A stretch of 17,079 nt of DNA, from the NCBI GenBank assembly GCA_035302865.1, contig DATGSF010000019.1, positions 1 to 17,079 on the forward strand, read 5' to 3'. The position numbers and the translations under genes are program-made. Below the pieces are notes generated by a model. That model worked only from the letters and a program-made list of their open reading frames with translations. It had not been told where the DNA came from and did no database searches. The stretch comes from DATGSF01 sp035302865 (GTDB taxonomy: Bacteria > Bacteroidota > Bacteroidia > Chitinophagales > Chitinophagaceae). Positions 1 through 7,296 of the stretch are shown here, in pieces (the first letter of the stretch is position 1; each line of letters opens with the position of its first letter).

Positions 1-360
1 TTGGTCGTGATTTTTATACAAAATAAACATAGGAAGCACTTACAAGTTGCTTAAAGTAGTTTAGGAAATTGCGTTGGCTGTTGGAGATGATAGTGTAATG
101 CATATTGAATTACGGATAAATAGGGATTTTTAATCCCGAAACTAATATGCTGATATGATATAGTTTGTTTATTTACGGATGTCGTTTATACTATTGATTA
201 AGCAAAATATAAAACTAAAGTCCAAAATATAAACACAATTTAGTTCTGTGAAGCATCAATGTCAAATCCGTGCTTATCATTGTAGGTAATTTTTAATATT
301 AATACTTCCAAGGATTCTATTTGTCAAATAAAATGTTTCAGTATCTATAATTCATCTAAA
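1..360. other. Intergenic stretch with dyads and short repeats, no supported gene
   Basis: No reading frame here looks coding; all three forward frames hit stops quickly. What is visible is structure. A hairpin GGGATT-TTT-AATCCC lies at 123-137, enclosed by a wider inverted pair GCATATT (100-106) and AATATGC (144-150). TTACGGAT occurs at 110-117 and 173-180, and its core ACGGAT recurs inverted as ATCCGT at 266-271. CAAAATATAAA is repeated at 203-213 and 223-233. Such nested dyads resemble REP-like elements or the decayed end of a mobile element, but no transposase is seen, so that is inference. Confidence 0.4.
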
Positions 361-363
361 ATA

Positions 364-398
364 AAAAAAGATTGCCTAAAAATAAGACAATCTTTTTT
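364..398 (-). terminator. Rho-independent terminator, probably bidirectional
   Basis: An 11-bp perfect stem, AAAAAAGATTG (364-374) with CAATCTTTTTT (388-398), encloses a 13-nt loop. It sits about 20 nt past the stop of the minus-strand lipoprotein gene ending at 419, so it most likely ends that transcript. Because both arms carry A/T tracts it could also stop plus-strand transcription arriving from the left edge. Confidence 0.75.
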
Positions 399-418
399 AT
401 ATAACTATTTATAATTTT

Positions 419-937
419 TTATTCTAGATCATAGTCGTACTTTACCTTGAAGTATCTTGTATGTTCTTCAACTTTTTCAGTAGAAGCGTTATACACTTTA
501 TATTGCCAATAAAAATGTTTAATATCAGGATAATATATATTTCCTTCAAAGATTTTAGAGTCTCCAGAACGATCCTCGTTATAATACATTGCGATTTTAG
601 TTTCCGCTTCAGATAAAATAAAATAACTTATAGTGCTATCAGGATCATTTACAGAACACTTTGTATAACCTTCATGTCGAATCATTTCATGATCCATAGT
701 AAATTCAAAAAAATCATCTAAAGTGCAACTAGCTATTTCATCAAAAATACTTGTAGCAACACTAAATTCATCTTCAATGTCTAAATTGACTGTATAATCT
801 TCTAGAATCCAGTAATCATGAGAGAGCATTTTAATTTTAGATACATCCATATCATCATAATGTGGATCATCTTTTTCACAAGAGCCCAACATAAATAATG
901 CGGCGCAAAGACTTAAACTAGTTAATATTTTTTTCAT
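419..937 (-). CDS. Lipocalin-like lipoprotein, unknown function
   Basis: This encodes 172 residues with a short lysine-initiated signal peptide and a clear lipobox, LGSC, giving a lipidated Cys20. It should therefore be exported and membrane-anchored. The mature part is acidic and resembles Bacteroidota lipocalin-like lipoproteins: a Trp-containing first strand near residue 43, then a C-x2-DD-x2-EF block at 71-79 and a G-x2-KC block at 90-94. The two cysteines (71 and 94) are spaced as in that family and may form a disulphide. This assignment rests on remembered family pattern, not a search. The gene lies 75 bp downstream of RNase R on the same strand and is followed by a hairpin terminator. 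It may be co-transcribed with rnr or have its own weak promoter; no good TAnnTTTG box was seen in the gap. Ligand and role are unknown. Confidence 0.7.
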   Translation of the reverse strand: MKKILTSLSLCAALFMLGSCEKDDPHYDDMDVSKIKMLSHDYWILEDYTVNLDIEDEFSVATSIFDEIASCTLDDFFEFTMDHEMIRHEGYTKCSVNDPDSTISYFILSEAETKIAMYYNEDRSGDSKIFEGNIYYPDIKHFYWQYKVYNASTEKVEEHTRYFKVKYDYDLE

Positions 938-1012
938 ATTTTATAGTATTGCTTATAACTTTTAGGTAAATATAAAATTAAATTTAGAAAATAAAAACAT
1001 TCTTTAATAGTT

Positions 1013-2977
1013 TTAAGAAATTAATCCAAAATCTATTTGTCTTTTCTCTAAATTTGTATTTAAAACTTGAATTGTAACTTTATCTCCAATTTGATACATT
1101 TTTCCATTATGTCTTCCTCTTAAAGCATATAACGATTCAATCATTTCATATTCATCTAAAGGTAATATTTCCTGAATGGGTATAAATCCTTCGCATTTTT
1201 GTTCTATAGTTTCAGCCCAAAACCCGAAAGCAGCGACACCACTAATTATTGCTTCCAACTCTTCCCCAATAAATTGACTCATATATTCTACTTGCTTGTA
1301 TTTTACAGCCGAACGCTCTGCATCCATTGCTTTTCTTTCTCTTTCACTACAGTGGTCGCATTTATATTCCATTTTTTTATCTTGACGTAAATTATTTGCT
1401 AATGCATATTTTAAAATTCTATGCACCATAATGTCAGGATAACGTCTAATAGGTGATGTAAAATGACAATAATCATCAAATCCTAATCCATAATGTCCAA
1501 TATTTTTTGTGGAATATTTCGCTTTTGCCATGGTGCGAATTCCTAATTTTTCTAGTAAATCCTGTTCAGGCTTTCCTTGTAAATCCTCTAATAGTTTATT
1601 AAAGTTTTTGCTAATTTGATCTGTTTTAGCAATATGGAAATTATATCCAAATCGCTTTACAAAACTGGCAAAATTTTCCAATTTTGCTTCATCTGGATAG
1701 TCATGAACTCTATAAGGGAAATTAAGCGCTTCATCATTAATTTTTATATTTTCAACAAATTTAGCTACGGTTTTATTTGCTAGTAACATGAATTCTTCAA
1801 TTAGTTGATGCGATGTTTTATTTTCCATTATCTCAATCCCTATTGGTGTAGATAAACTATCCAATTTTAAACGAATTTCCTTTGAGCTAAAATTAATAGC
1901 TCCTTTTTTAAAACGTGCATTCCGTAATTTTTGAGATATTTCATAGAGAGTATAAATATCTTTAAACTCCTCTTTATTTTCCTCATCTATTATCTTTTGC
2001 ACCTCTTCATAAGCAAATTTTGCATCTGAAAGTATAATCGCTTCACCCATCCAATATTTTAAGACTTTTCCTTGTGTATTCATTTCAAATAATATAGAAA
2101 AAGTCAATTTCTCCTCATTAGGCCTTAAAGAACACAAAAAATTAGAAATTTTTTCAGGTAACATGGGTAAAACACGGTCTGGAAGATATACTGAACATGC
2201 TCTATTAAATGCTTCTTCATCAATCCCGCTTCCTGGACGAACAAAATGACTTACATCAGCAATATGAACACCAATTTCGAGATTTCCATTATCTAAATAT
2301 TGAATTGATAATGCATCATCAAAATCTTTAGCATCTTTAGGATCAATAGTAAAAGTTGGAATACTTCTTAAGTCTTTTCTACCATTTTTTAATTCAGTAT
2401 CTATATCAAAACTTAAATCCTCAGCTTGCTGTATAATTTTACTATTAAATTCTAATGGAAATCCTTGCTCTAGGAGTATTTGCTCCATTTCTAAATCATT
2501 TTCAGAATAATTTTCTAGAATTGCCACAACCTTTCCTTCAGGATTTCTTTTAGTGTCTTTAAATTGTGTGATTTTTACTCGAACTTTTTGTCTGTTTTGT
2601 GCACCATTTAATGCATGGGAAGGAATAAAAACATCAAAAGGTAGTTTTTCTTTATCGGGAATAAAAAAACCAAAATCTTTTTTTATCTCTATAACACCTA
2701 TTAGCTCCACTTGCTGTCTTTCAATAATAGTTGTTATTTCACCTTCAAATTTATTGTTTTTCTTTACTCGAGTTATTTTTACTTCTACTATATCACCTTT
2801 CATAGCAAATTTTTGCTTGTCAGGTCGAACTAAAACATCATTTTCCAGTTCATTTACAATTACGAATCCAACTCCTTGTTTATTAAGATCTAATTCCCCA
2901 ATAAAAATCTTATTTTCTAGAATGTTTTTTTTCTTTCCTTTTTTAGGAATATATTTACTTTTTTTACCTCTACTCAT
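1013..2977 (-). CDS. rnr: Ribonuclease R (RNase II/R family 3'-5' exoribonuclease)
   Basis: This is a processive, Mg2+-dependent 3'-5' exoribonuclease that degrades structured RNA in the cytoplasm. In the 654-residue product a Lys/Arg-rich N-terminus leads into two cold-shock-type domains (roughly 20-80 and 90-150). The RNB catalytic domain follows, with the signature DPKDAKDFDD at about 212-221 supplying the metal-binding aspartates, and a C-terminal S1 domain spans about 565-654. It is shorter than E. coli RNase R (about 813 residues). It lacks the N-terminal helix-turn-helix extension and the long basic tail, which I take to be normal for Bacteroidota. An in-frame ATG nine codons upstream (3004) also exists. 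I prefer 2977 (MSRGKK) because the weak promoter-like TTTATTTG at 3009-3002 would place the transcript start after 3004. The gene diverges from the barrel gene at 3239. Confidence 0.93.
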   Translation of the reverse strand: MSRGKKSKYIPKKGKKKNILENKIFIGELDLNKQGVGFVIVNELENDVLVRPDKQKFAMKGDIVEVKITRVKKNNKFEGEITTIIERQQVELIGVIEIKKDFGFFIPDKEKLPFDVFIPSHALNGAQNRQKVRVKITQFKDTKRNPEGKVVAILENYSENDLEMEQILLEQGFPLEFNSKIIQQAEDLSFDIDTELKNGRKDLRSIPTFTIDPKDAKDFDDALSIQYLDNGNLEIGVHIADVSHFVRPGSGIDEEAFNRACSVYLPDRVLPMLPEKISNFLCSLRPNEEKLTFSILFEMNTQGKVLKYWMGEAIILSDAKFAYEEVQKIIDEENKEEFKDIYTLYEISQKLRNARFKKGAINFSSKEIRLKLDSLSTPIGIEIMENKTSHQLIEEFMLLANKTVAKFVENIKINDEALNFPYRVHDYPDEAKLENFASFVKRFGYNFHIAKTDQISKNFNKLLEDLQGKPEQDLLEKLGIRTMAKAKYSTKNIGHYGLGFDDYCHFTSPIRRYPDIMVHRILKYALANNLRQDKKMEYKCDHCSERERKAMDAERSAVKYKQVEYMSQFIGEELEAIISGVAAFGFWAETIEQKCEGFIPIQEILPLDEYEMIESLYALRGRHNGKMYQIGDKVTIQVLNTNLEKRQIDFGLIS

Positions 2978-3081
2978 AAAATCATTATACTTATAATTAA
3001 GCAAATAAACACTATTTTTATTAGCTATTAATCAAAATAATGTAATTTAATAAAAATTTCTAATAAATTGATAGCGTTTAA

Positions 3082-3108
3082 AGAACAATTAGACAAAGTA
3101 ATTGTTTT
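3082..3108. other. Perfect AT-rich inverted repeat between divergent genes
   Basis: AACAATTA (3084-3091) and TAATTGTT (3099-3106) are exact reverse complements around a 7-nt loop. One more A-T pair outside a G-T wobble extends the stem, and TTTT follows. It lies in the gap between divergent rnr and the barrel gene, where no terminator is required, so an operator or a small-RNA end are alternatives. Function is unproven. Confidence 0.35.
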
Positions 3109-3185
3109 ATACATCAAAGGACTAATAAAACTTGAAATATATGTTGGATTTGTTAAACAGAAAATAATTAACATTTTATATAGAG

Positions 3186-3213
3186 TTGAATTCATTAAAA
3201 CATACAATATTTG
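3186..3213 (+). promoter_or_regulatory. Probable Bacteroidota-type promoter of the barrel gene
   Basis: TTG at 3186-3188 is followed after 17 bp by AATATTTG at 3206-3213. This differs from the -33 TTG / -7 TAnnTTTG consensus only at the first T. The element ends 25 nt before the ATG at 3239, a fitting distance. Confidence 0.5.
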
Positions 3214-3238
3214 CAGAAAATTTTAAATAAACAACATT

Positions 3239-3883
3239 ATGAAAAAAGCAGTCGTATTTTTATCCGGAATTTTATTGTCAAGTGCAGTTGCTTTTGCACA
3301 ACCTAGTGTAGAAGCGCAAATTGGATTTGATAATTCTAAATTTAGAATGAAAACAGAAAATCGTGACGCTCAGTTTACTGATGCGAAAATGGGTATACAA
3401 GCTGGAATTAATGTGAAATTTGGCGGAGATCAAGGATTTTACGTTAAACCTGGGCTACACTACCATAATTTAAAAACTAAAAGTGATTTATTTAATATTG
3501 GAATATTCACTTCTGATTTAACATTTGATATGCACTATTTACAATTGCCAGTAGCTTTAGGTTACTCTTATGGAATCTCTAATGGCGATTATGGGTATAT
3601 CTCTGCTGATTTTGCTCCTTATATTGGCTATGCAGTTGCTGGTAAAACAATTGGAAGAGTGAATAATAGTGAAACAAAAACTGATATTGATTGGGGTACA
3701 GGTAACAATGAAACTAATCCCTTTGATGCTGGTTTGAAATTTGGTTTAGGATATAAAACACCTTTTAATATTTTCGTAAATGCTGGCTATACTTTGGGCT
3801 TAGCGAATATGAATAATGGAGATAATTTGAAAACTAACCATAGAAATTGGAACTTTGCAATAGGTTACAGTTTTGCTCTATAA
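3239..3883 (+). CDS. Outer-membrane beta-barrel protein (porin-family, unknown ligand)
   Basis: The product has 214 residues with a typical Sec signal peptide (MKK, hydrophobic core, AFA cleavage site before Gln, about residue 21). The mature chain alternates polar and aromatic/hydrophobic residues and has glycine-rich turns. It ends in an aromatic-rich strand, NFAIGYSFAL, as expected for a small 8-10-strand barrel recognised by the Bam machinery. It resembles the short OmpA-like/porin-family barrels abundant in Bacteroidota. No peptidoglycan-binding OmpA domain is attached. The gene is monocistronic: it has its own promoter-like sequence upstream and a strong hairpin terminator 20 nt after the stop. 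What it transports or binds cannot be read from the sequence. Confidence 0.8.
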   Translation: MKKAVVFLSGILLSSAVAFAQPSVEAQIGFDNSKFRMKTENRDAQFTDAKMGIQAGINVKFGGDQGFYVKPGLHYHNLKTKSDLFNIGIFTSDLTFDMHYLQLPVALGYSYGISNGDYGYISADFAPYIGYAVAGKTIGRVNNSETKTDIDWGTGNNETNPFDAGLKFGLGYKTPFNIFVNAGYTLGLANMNNGDNLKTNHRNWNFAIGYSFAL

Positions 3884-3902
3884 GATTTATGTATTTTAAT
3901 TT

Positions 3903-3938
3903 AAAAGAGGGATTTCTTTAAGAATTCCCTCTTTTTTT
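3903..3938. terminator. Bidirectional rho-independent terminator shared by convergent genes
   Basis: The arm AAGAGGGA (3905-3912) pairs with TCCCTCTT (3926-3933), extended inward by TTCTT with AAGAA. The right arm runs into seven Ts (3932-3938) and the left is preceded by AAAA. It terminates the barrel gene on the plus strand. Read on the minus strand it lies directly after the stop of the small lipoprotein gene (3937-4086), whose stop codon overlaps the T tract. Confidence 0.85.
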
Positions 3939-4086
3939 ATCTGTATCTTTTCTTTTTAGGTTTGTACTTTTCTGTTAAATCTGTACAACAATTTTTCTTG
4001 CTAGTATAGCAACTAGAAAGACTTACCATAAAAAAAATGGAAATAAAAGAAATAAGTATAATTTTACCCTTGGAAATATTTTTCAT
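3937..4086 (-). CDS. 49-residue lipoprotein, unknown function
   Basis: This is a small minus-strand frame from ATG 4086-4084 to TAA 3939-3937. The product starts MKNISKGK, continues with a hydrophobic stretch (about residues 9-22) and reaches a textbook lipobox LSSC at residues 23-26, so Cys26 would be lipidated. The mature peptide is only about 24 residues. It has two adjacent cysteines (about residues 32-33) and a strongly basic tail ending KPKKKRYR. The organisation supports a real gene: it fills the gap exactly, its stop abuts a terminator that works on both strands, and only 31 bp separate it from the divergent glycosyltransferase start. It may be an entericidin-like or structural micro-lipoprotein; that is a guess from size and charge only. 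Confidence 0.6.
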   Translation of the reverse strand: MKNISKGKIILISFISIFFMVSLSSCYTSKKNCCTDLTEKYKPKKKRYR

Positions 4087-4117
4087 TATTTTTAAACTTT
4101 AAAATACTATAGATACT

Positions 4118-5212
4118 TTGTCTTTACAGAAGAAAATATTAATTGCACCATTATCGTGGGGGTTAGGTCATGTTACCCGTTGCCTACCTATTGCTAAATA
4201 TTTTCTTTCTCAAAAATATGAAGTCTCCTGGGCTTTTTCAAATATTGAGGAAAAAAAAATAATTCAGAAATATTTCCCTGATGCAAAAATGTTTCAAACT
4301 CCTAGTTTAAACATGAAATATGCTAAAAATAAATTCTTTTTTTTAAGTAAAATATTATTGCAAAGCCCTAAATTCTTATCTTTTATAAGAAAAGAAAGAA
4401 AATGGTTGCAAAAAATCCAGAAAAAACAAAAATTTGATATTGTCATTTCTGACAATAGATACGGAATGCGGCATTCTGAATGTATTAATATATTTATTAG
4501 TCATCAAATTTATCCAATATCAAATAAAGGAAAATGTATCGATGCAATTATTGCAAAGATGCAAAAATATATATTAAGAAAATTTGATTTGATTTGGAAG
4601 TTGGATGATGAGGAACAAAGAATTTCTGGTAAGTTGGGATGGAGAAAAAAAGACGATTATACAGCTATTGGTATTTCATCTCAATTTATGCTGATGAATA
4701 AAATGAACCTGTCCAAGGGCAAATATTCTATTAAAAAACAGATTCTTTTTTTACTTTCTGGACCAGAACCGCAAAGAAGTATTTTGGAAAATATTATCCG
4801 AGAACAATCTATTTTTCTAGAAGCGTATAATCTAATTTTAGTACAAGGAAAAATAGGGACTCAAAACAGTTTGAATAACCATGCTTTTTCCCAAATTATA
4901 AACTTGGCTCAAGGAAAGGAACTATTAAATCTTCTTGAAATGAGTGATTTGGTTGTTTGTAGAAGCGGGTATTCTACTTTAATGGATTTGGTATATTTAA
5001 GAAAAAATATGCTATTAATTCCTACTCCAGGACAAACGGAACAAGAATATTTAGCTCGCTATTTCCATGAAAGAAAATGGGCTTTGTATGCTGAACAAGA
5101 TGAATTAAATTTAGCAAAGCAAATTGAAAGAGTATTTGAGATGAAAACCAATTTTCCAAAAGAAAAATTTCAGTTTAAGCCTTTAGAAGATTTAATTAAA
5201 GTTCTGATATAA
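4118..5212 (+). CDS. GT28-like glycosyltransferase, probable TTG start
   Basis: The product has 364 residues with the two-lobed GT-B layout of MurG-like transferases. The N-terminal loop GLGHVTR (15-21) is the acceptor-side glycine loop. SDNRYG lies at 111-116. The linker SGPEPQR (214-220) opens the second lobe. CRSGYST (281-287) and PTPGQTEQEYLA (302-313) form the nucleotide-sugar-binding end, where MurG has its GG-x-ST and Q-x-x-N-A-x motifs. Donor and acceptor are unknown; a cell-envelope glycan or glycolipid is plausible. The frame has no ATG before GLGH. TTG at 4118 (MSLQKKILIA) gives the expected N-terminus, and a stop codon lies upstream at 4100. The gene is 53 bp upstream of the acyl-CoA dehydrogenase, which has its own promoter, so they are probably separate units. 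Confidence 0.75.
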   Translation: MSLQKKILIAPLSWGLGHVTRCLPIAKYFLSQKYEVSWAFSNIEEKKIIQKYFPDAKMFQTPSLNMKYAKNKFFFLSKILLQSPKFLSFIRKERKWLQKIQKKQKFDIVISDNRYGMRHSECINIFISHQIYPISNKGKCIDAIIAKMQKYILRKFDLIWKLDDEEQRISGKLGWRKKDDYTAIGISSQFMLMNKMNLSKGKYSIKKQILFLLSGPEPQRSILENIIREQSIFLEAYNLILVQGKIGTQNSLNNHAFSQIINLAQGKELLNLLEMSDLVVCRSGYSTLMDLVYLRKNMLLIPTPGQTEQEYLARYFHERKWALYAEQDELNLAKQIERVFEMKTNFPKEKFQFKPLEDLIKVLI

Positions 5213-5241
5213 AATATCTTTCCTTTTACGTGCAAATAATG

Positions 5242-5249
5242 TATTTTTG
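5242..5249 (+). promoter_or_regulatory. -7 promoter element TATTTTTG
   Basis: This is an exact match to the Bacteroidota -7 consensus TAnnTTTG, ending 16 nt before the ATG of the 3-hydroxyacyl-CoA dehydrogenase. A clear TTG at the -33 position was not seen. Confidence 0.55.
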
Positions 5250-5265
5250 CATAAAAAATTAAGAG

Positions 5266-6171
5266 ATGAATTTAGAAGATATTAAAAAAGTTGCAGTAAT
5301 TGGTGCAGGAACAATGGGTAATGGTATAGTACATGTTTTTGCCCAAACCGGTTATCAAGTTAATATGATTGATATTTCAGCAGATGCTTTGGAGGCCGCT
5401 AAAGCTAAAATAGCTGCTAATATGGATCGACAAATTAAAAGAGAAAAATTAACAGAAGCAGATAAAGAATCAAGCTTAAATAGAATTACTACTTTTACGG
5501 ATACTGTGGAAGGAGTGAAAGGGGTAGATTTAGTAGTAGAAGCAGCAACTGAAAATGTTGATTTGAAATTAAAAATATTTAAGCAATTAGACGAAGTGTG
5601 TGAAGAAAAAACAATCTTAGCTACTAACACTTCTTCTATTTCAATCACTAAGATAGCTGCTGTAACTAAGCGACCTGAAAAGGTTATAGGAATGCACTTT
5701 ATGAATCCAGTTCCTGTTATGAAATTAGTGGAAGTAATTAATGGTTATGCTACTGAGAAGGCGGTTACTGATTTAACAGTTGCACTCTCTAAGCATTTAG
5801 GAAAAGTTCCTTGCGTAGTGGAAGATTATCCTGGCTTTATTGCAAATCGTATTTTAATGCCAATGATTAATGAAGCGATTTTATCTTTACAAGAAGGAGT
5901 GGCTGGTGTAGAAGAAATTGATACTATTATGAAATTAGGAATGGCACATCCAATGGGGCCATTACAATTGGCGGATTTTATAGGATTAGATACATGTCTT
6001 TCAATTTTAAATGTTTTATACGAAGGGTACGGAAATCCAAAATATGCACCAAGTACTTTATTAGTTAATATGGTTGCTGCTGGACATTTAGGTGTAAAAA
6101 CAGGTAAAGGTTTTTATTCCTATACAGCTGGGAGTAAGGAACTTGTTGTATCCGATAGGTTTAAAAAGTAG
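5266..6171 (+). CDS. 3-hydroxybutyryl-CoA / 3-hydroxyacyl-CoA dehydrogenase
   Basis: This is a 301-residue NAD(P)-dependent oxidoreductase that interconverts L-3-hydroxyacyl-CoA and 3-oxoacyl-CoA in fatty-acid oxidation or butyryl-CoA metabolism, in the cytoplasm. The Rossmann loop GAGTMG is at 13-18 and an acidic residue ends the second strand (about D36). NTSS is at 121-124. The catalytic pair is His144 (in GMHFMNPVP) and Glu156, with the 12-residue spacing of the His-Glu dyad of this family. The C-terminal helical dimerisation domain carries GPLQLADFIGLD and the closing GKGFYSY motif. Length matches the stand-alone Hbd/PaaH type, not the fused FadB type. No thiolase or crotonase gene is adjacent, so the pathway partner must lie elsewhere. 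It has its own -7 element and a strong terminator. Confidence 0.93.
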   Translation: MNLEDIKKVAVIGAGTMGNGIVHVFAQTGYQVNMIDISADALEAAKAKIAANMDRQIKREKLTEADKESSLNRITTFTDTVEGVKGVDLVVEAATENVDLKLKIFKQLDEVCEEKTILATNTSSISITKIAAVTKRPEKVIGMHFMNPVPVMKLVEVINGYATEKAVTDLTVALSKHLGKVPCVVEDYPGFIANRILMPMINEAILSLQEGVAGVEEIDTIMKLGMAHPMGPLQLADFIGLDTCLSILNVLYEGYGNPKYAPSTLLVNMVAAGHLGVKTGKGFYSYTAGSKELVVSDRFKK

Positions 6172-6189
6172 AAAATAATATAAAATTAT

Positions 6190-6228
6190 AAAAGAGTTTG
6201 TAATGAATAATGTACAAACTCTTTTTTT
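6190..6228 (+). terminator. Strong rho-independent terminator
   Basis: A perfect 12-bp stem, AAAGAGTTTGTA (6191-6202) with TACAAACTCTTT (6213-6224), encloses a 10-nt loop and runs into seven Ts (6222-6228). It lies 20 nt past the dehydrogenase stop. It could also help end the convergent minus-strand hydrolase transcript, which stops at 6294. Confidence 0.9.
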
Positions 6229-6293
6229 GTATCTATTTATTAAATATACCACTTTGAGTTAATGCAAAAGGTAAAATGCTTATTTGTCATTTT

Positions 6294-7289
6294 TTAATTT
6301 CGGAACTTTTCCAACCAATTGTAGATATCATCAAAGACTTCCTCTTTTATTTCTTCATTTAAAATTTCATGTCGCATATGTTCATAAAGTTTATAGGAAA
6401 CGTTATTGAAATTATGCTCTTCCAGGTTATTAACAGTTTTCTTAATCCCTTTTCCAAAATCTCCAATGGGATCATCAGCACCACTAACAAAAAGAATTGG
6501 AAAATCTTTAGGTATTTTTGTAGCCCAATTTTTTTGAGTTCCTTCTACAATTACGCTTAATAATCCATATAATCCATTATAAGTAAAAGGTATTCCTGTT
6601 AAACTATCATTGATAAATGATTTCTGATTGCTTATAGATAAGCTTAACCAATTTGTGCCATTATTAAAAGTGTCATTTTTAAATTTTCTATTATTTACCT
6701 TATGGAAACTAGTATTTAAAAAAGCACTTCTTTTTCTTGGCGCAATTCTATTCATGAGTCCCAAGTATGATTTTGCTGGCTTGGCTAAATTATTTTTTCC
6801 ACCACTTCCAACTAATACAACAGCTTGGTAATCTTTATCTGAATCCTGTAAATAACTACGTAATATAAATGAACCCATAGAATGTGCTAAGACAAAATGC
6901 GGAATGTTTTCTGCTTTATTATTTAAAAAACCAGTCATTACTTTTGCTTTATTGATTAAAGCATTAGCTGGATTTTCTTTTTCGAAATAACCAAAATCTT
7001 CTTTTTGTTTTACCGTTTTTCCATGTCCTAAATGGTCATAAGAAAGTACTATATATCCCTTTTCTGCAAAATATAAAGCTAACTCTTCATATCTACCGCT
7101 ATGTTCTTGCATGCCATGAATTATTAGCATACTTGCTATAGGCTTCTCGTTTTTTGGAGTATACAATCTGTAGAAAATATCTTCATAATAAGATTCCTCT
7201 ACATTGATATTAGTATCCATATTTATTTCTTTAGAATGTATCGAAAAAGAGGAAATTAAAACTAAAAAACTTAAAAGAATATATTTCAT
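6294..7289 (-). CDS. Exported alpha/beta hydrolase, monoacylglycerol lipase-like
   Basis: The product has 331 residues and belongs to the serine-hydrolase group of monoacylglycerol lipases and lysophospholipases. An N-terminal hydrophobic segment (about 2-19) suggests a Sec signal peptide or membrane anchor, placing the enzyme outside the cytoplasm. Oxyanion-side IIHG is at 56-59. The nucleophile elbow is AHSMG (135-139, Ser137) in place of the usual GHSMG. The likely acid is Asp272 in SGADDP, and the likely base is His307 in YEHMRHE. The motif order and the cap region between 160 and 260 fit the family. It starts 7 bp after the stop of the metallophosphoesterase, so the two form an operon. 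Together they suggest extracytoplasmic lipid or phospholipid turnover; that is inference, and the true substrate is unknown. Confidence 0.85.
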   Translation of the reverse strand: MKYILLSFLVLISSFSIHSKEINMDTNINVEESYYEDIFYRLYTPKNEKPIASMLIIHGMQEHSGRYEELALYFAEKGYIVLSYDHLGHGKTVKQKEDFGYFEKENPANALINKAKVMTGFLNNKAENIPHFVLAHSMGSFILRSYLQDSDKDYQAVVLVGSGGKNNLAKPAKSYLGLMNRIAPRKRSAFLNTSFHKVNNRKFKNDTFNNGTNWLSLSISNQKSFINDSLTGIPFTYNGLYGLLSVIVEGTQKNWATKIPKDFPILFVSGADDPIGDFGKGIKKTVNNLEEHNFNNVSYKLYEHMRHEILNEEIKEEVFDDIYNWLEKFRN

Positions 7290-7296
7290 TGAATTG

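Noticed and set aside
3..26. Possible C-terminal end of a protein (GRDFYTK then stop) entering from the left edge, or a second frame ending at 54.
   Set aside because: Only a few codons are visible in either frame and nothing identifies a family; calling a partial gene would be guesswork.
2553..2996. 147-residue plus-strand frame rich in Phe and Ser.
   Set aside because: It lies wholly antisense to RNase R, whose domains are intact, and its composition is what an antisense of Lys/Glu-rich code gives.
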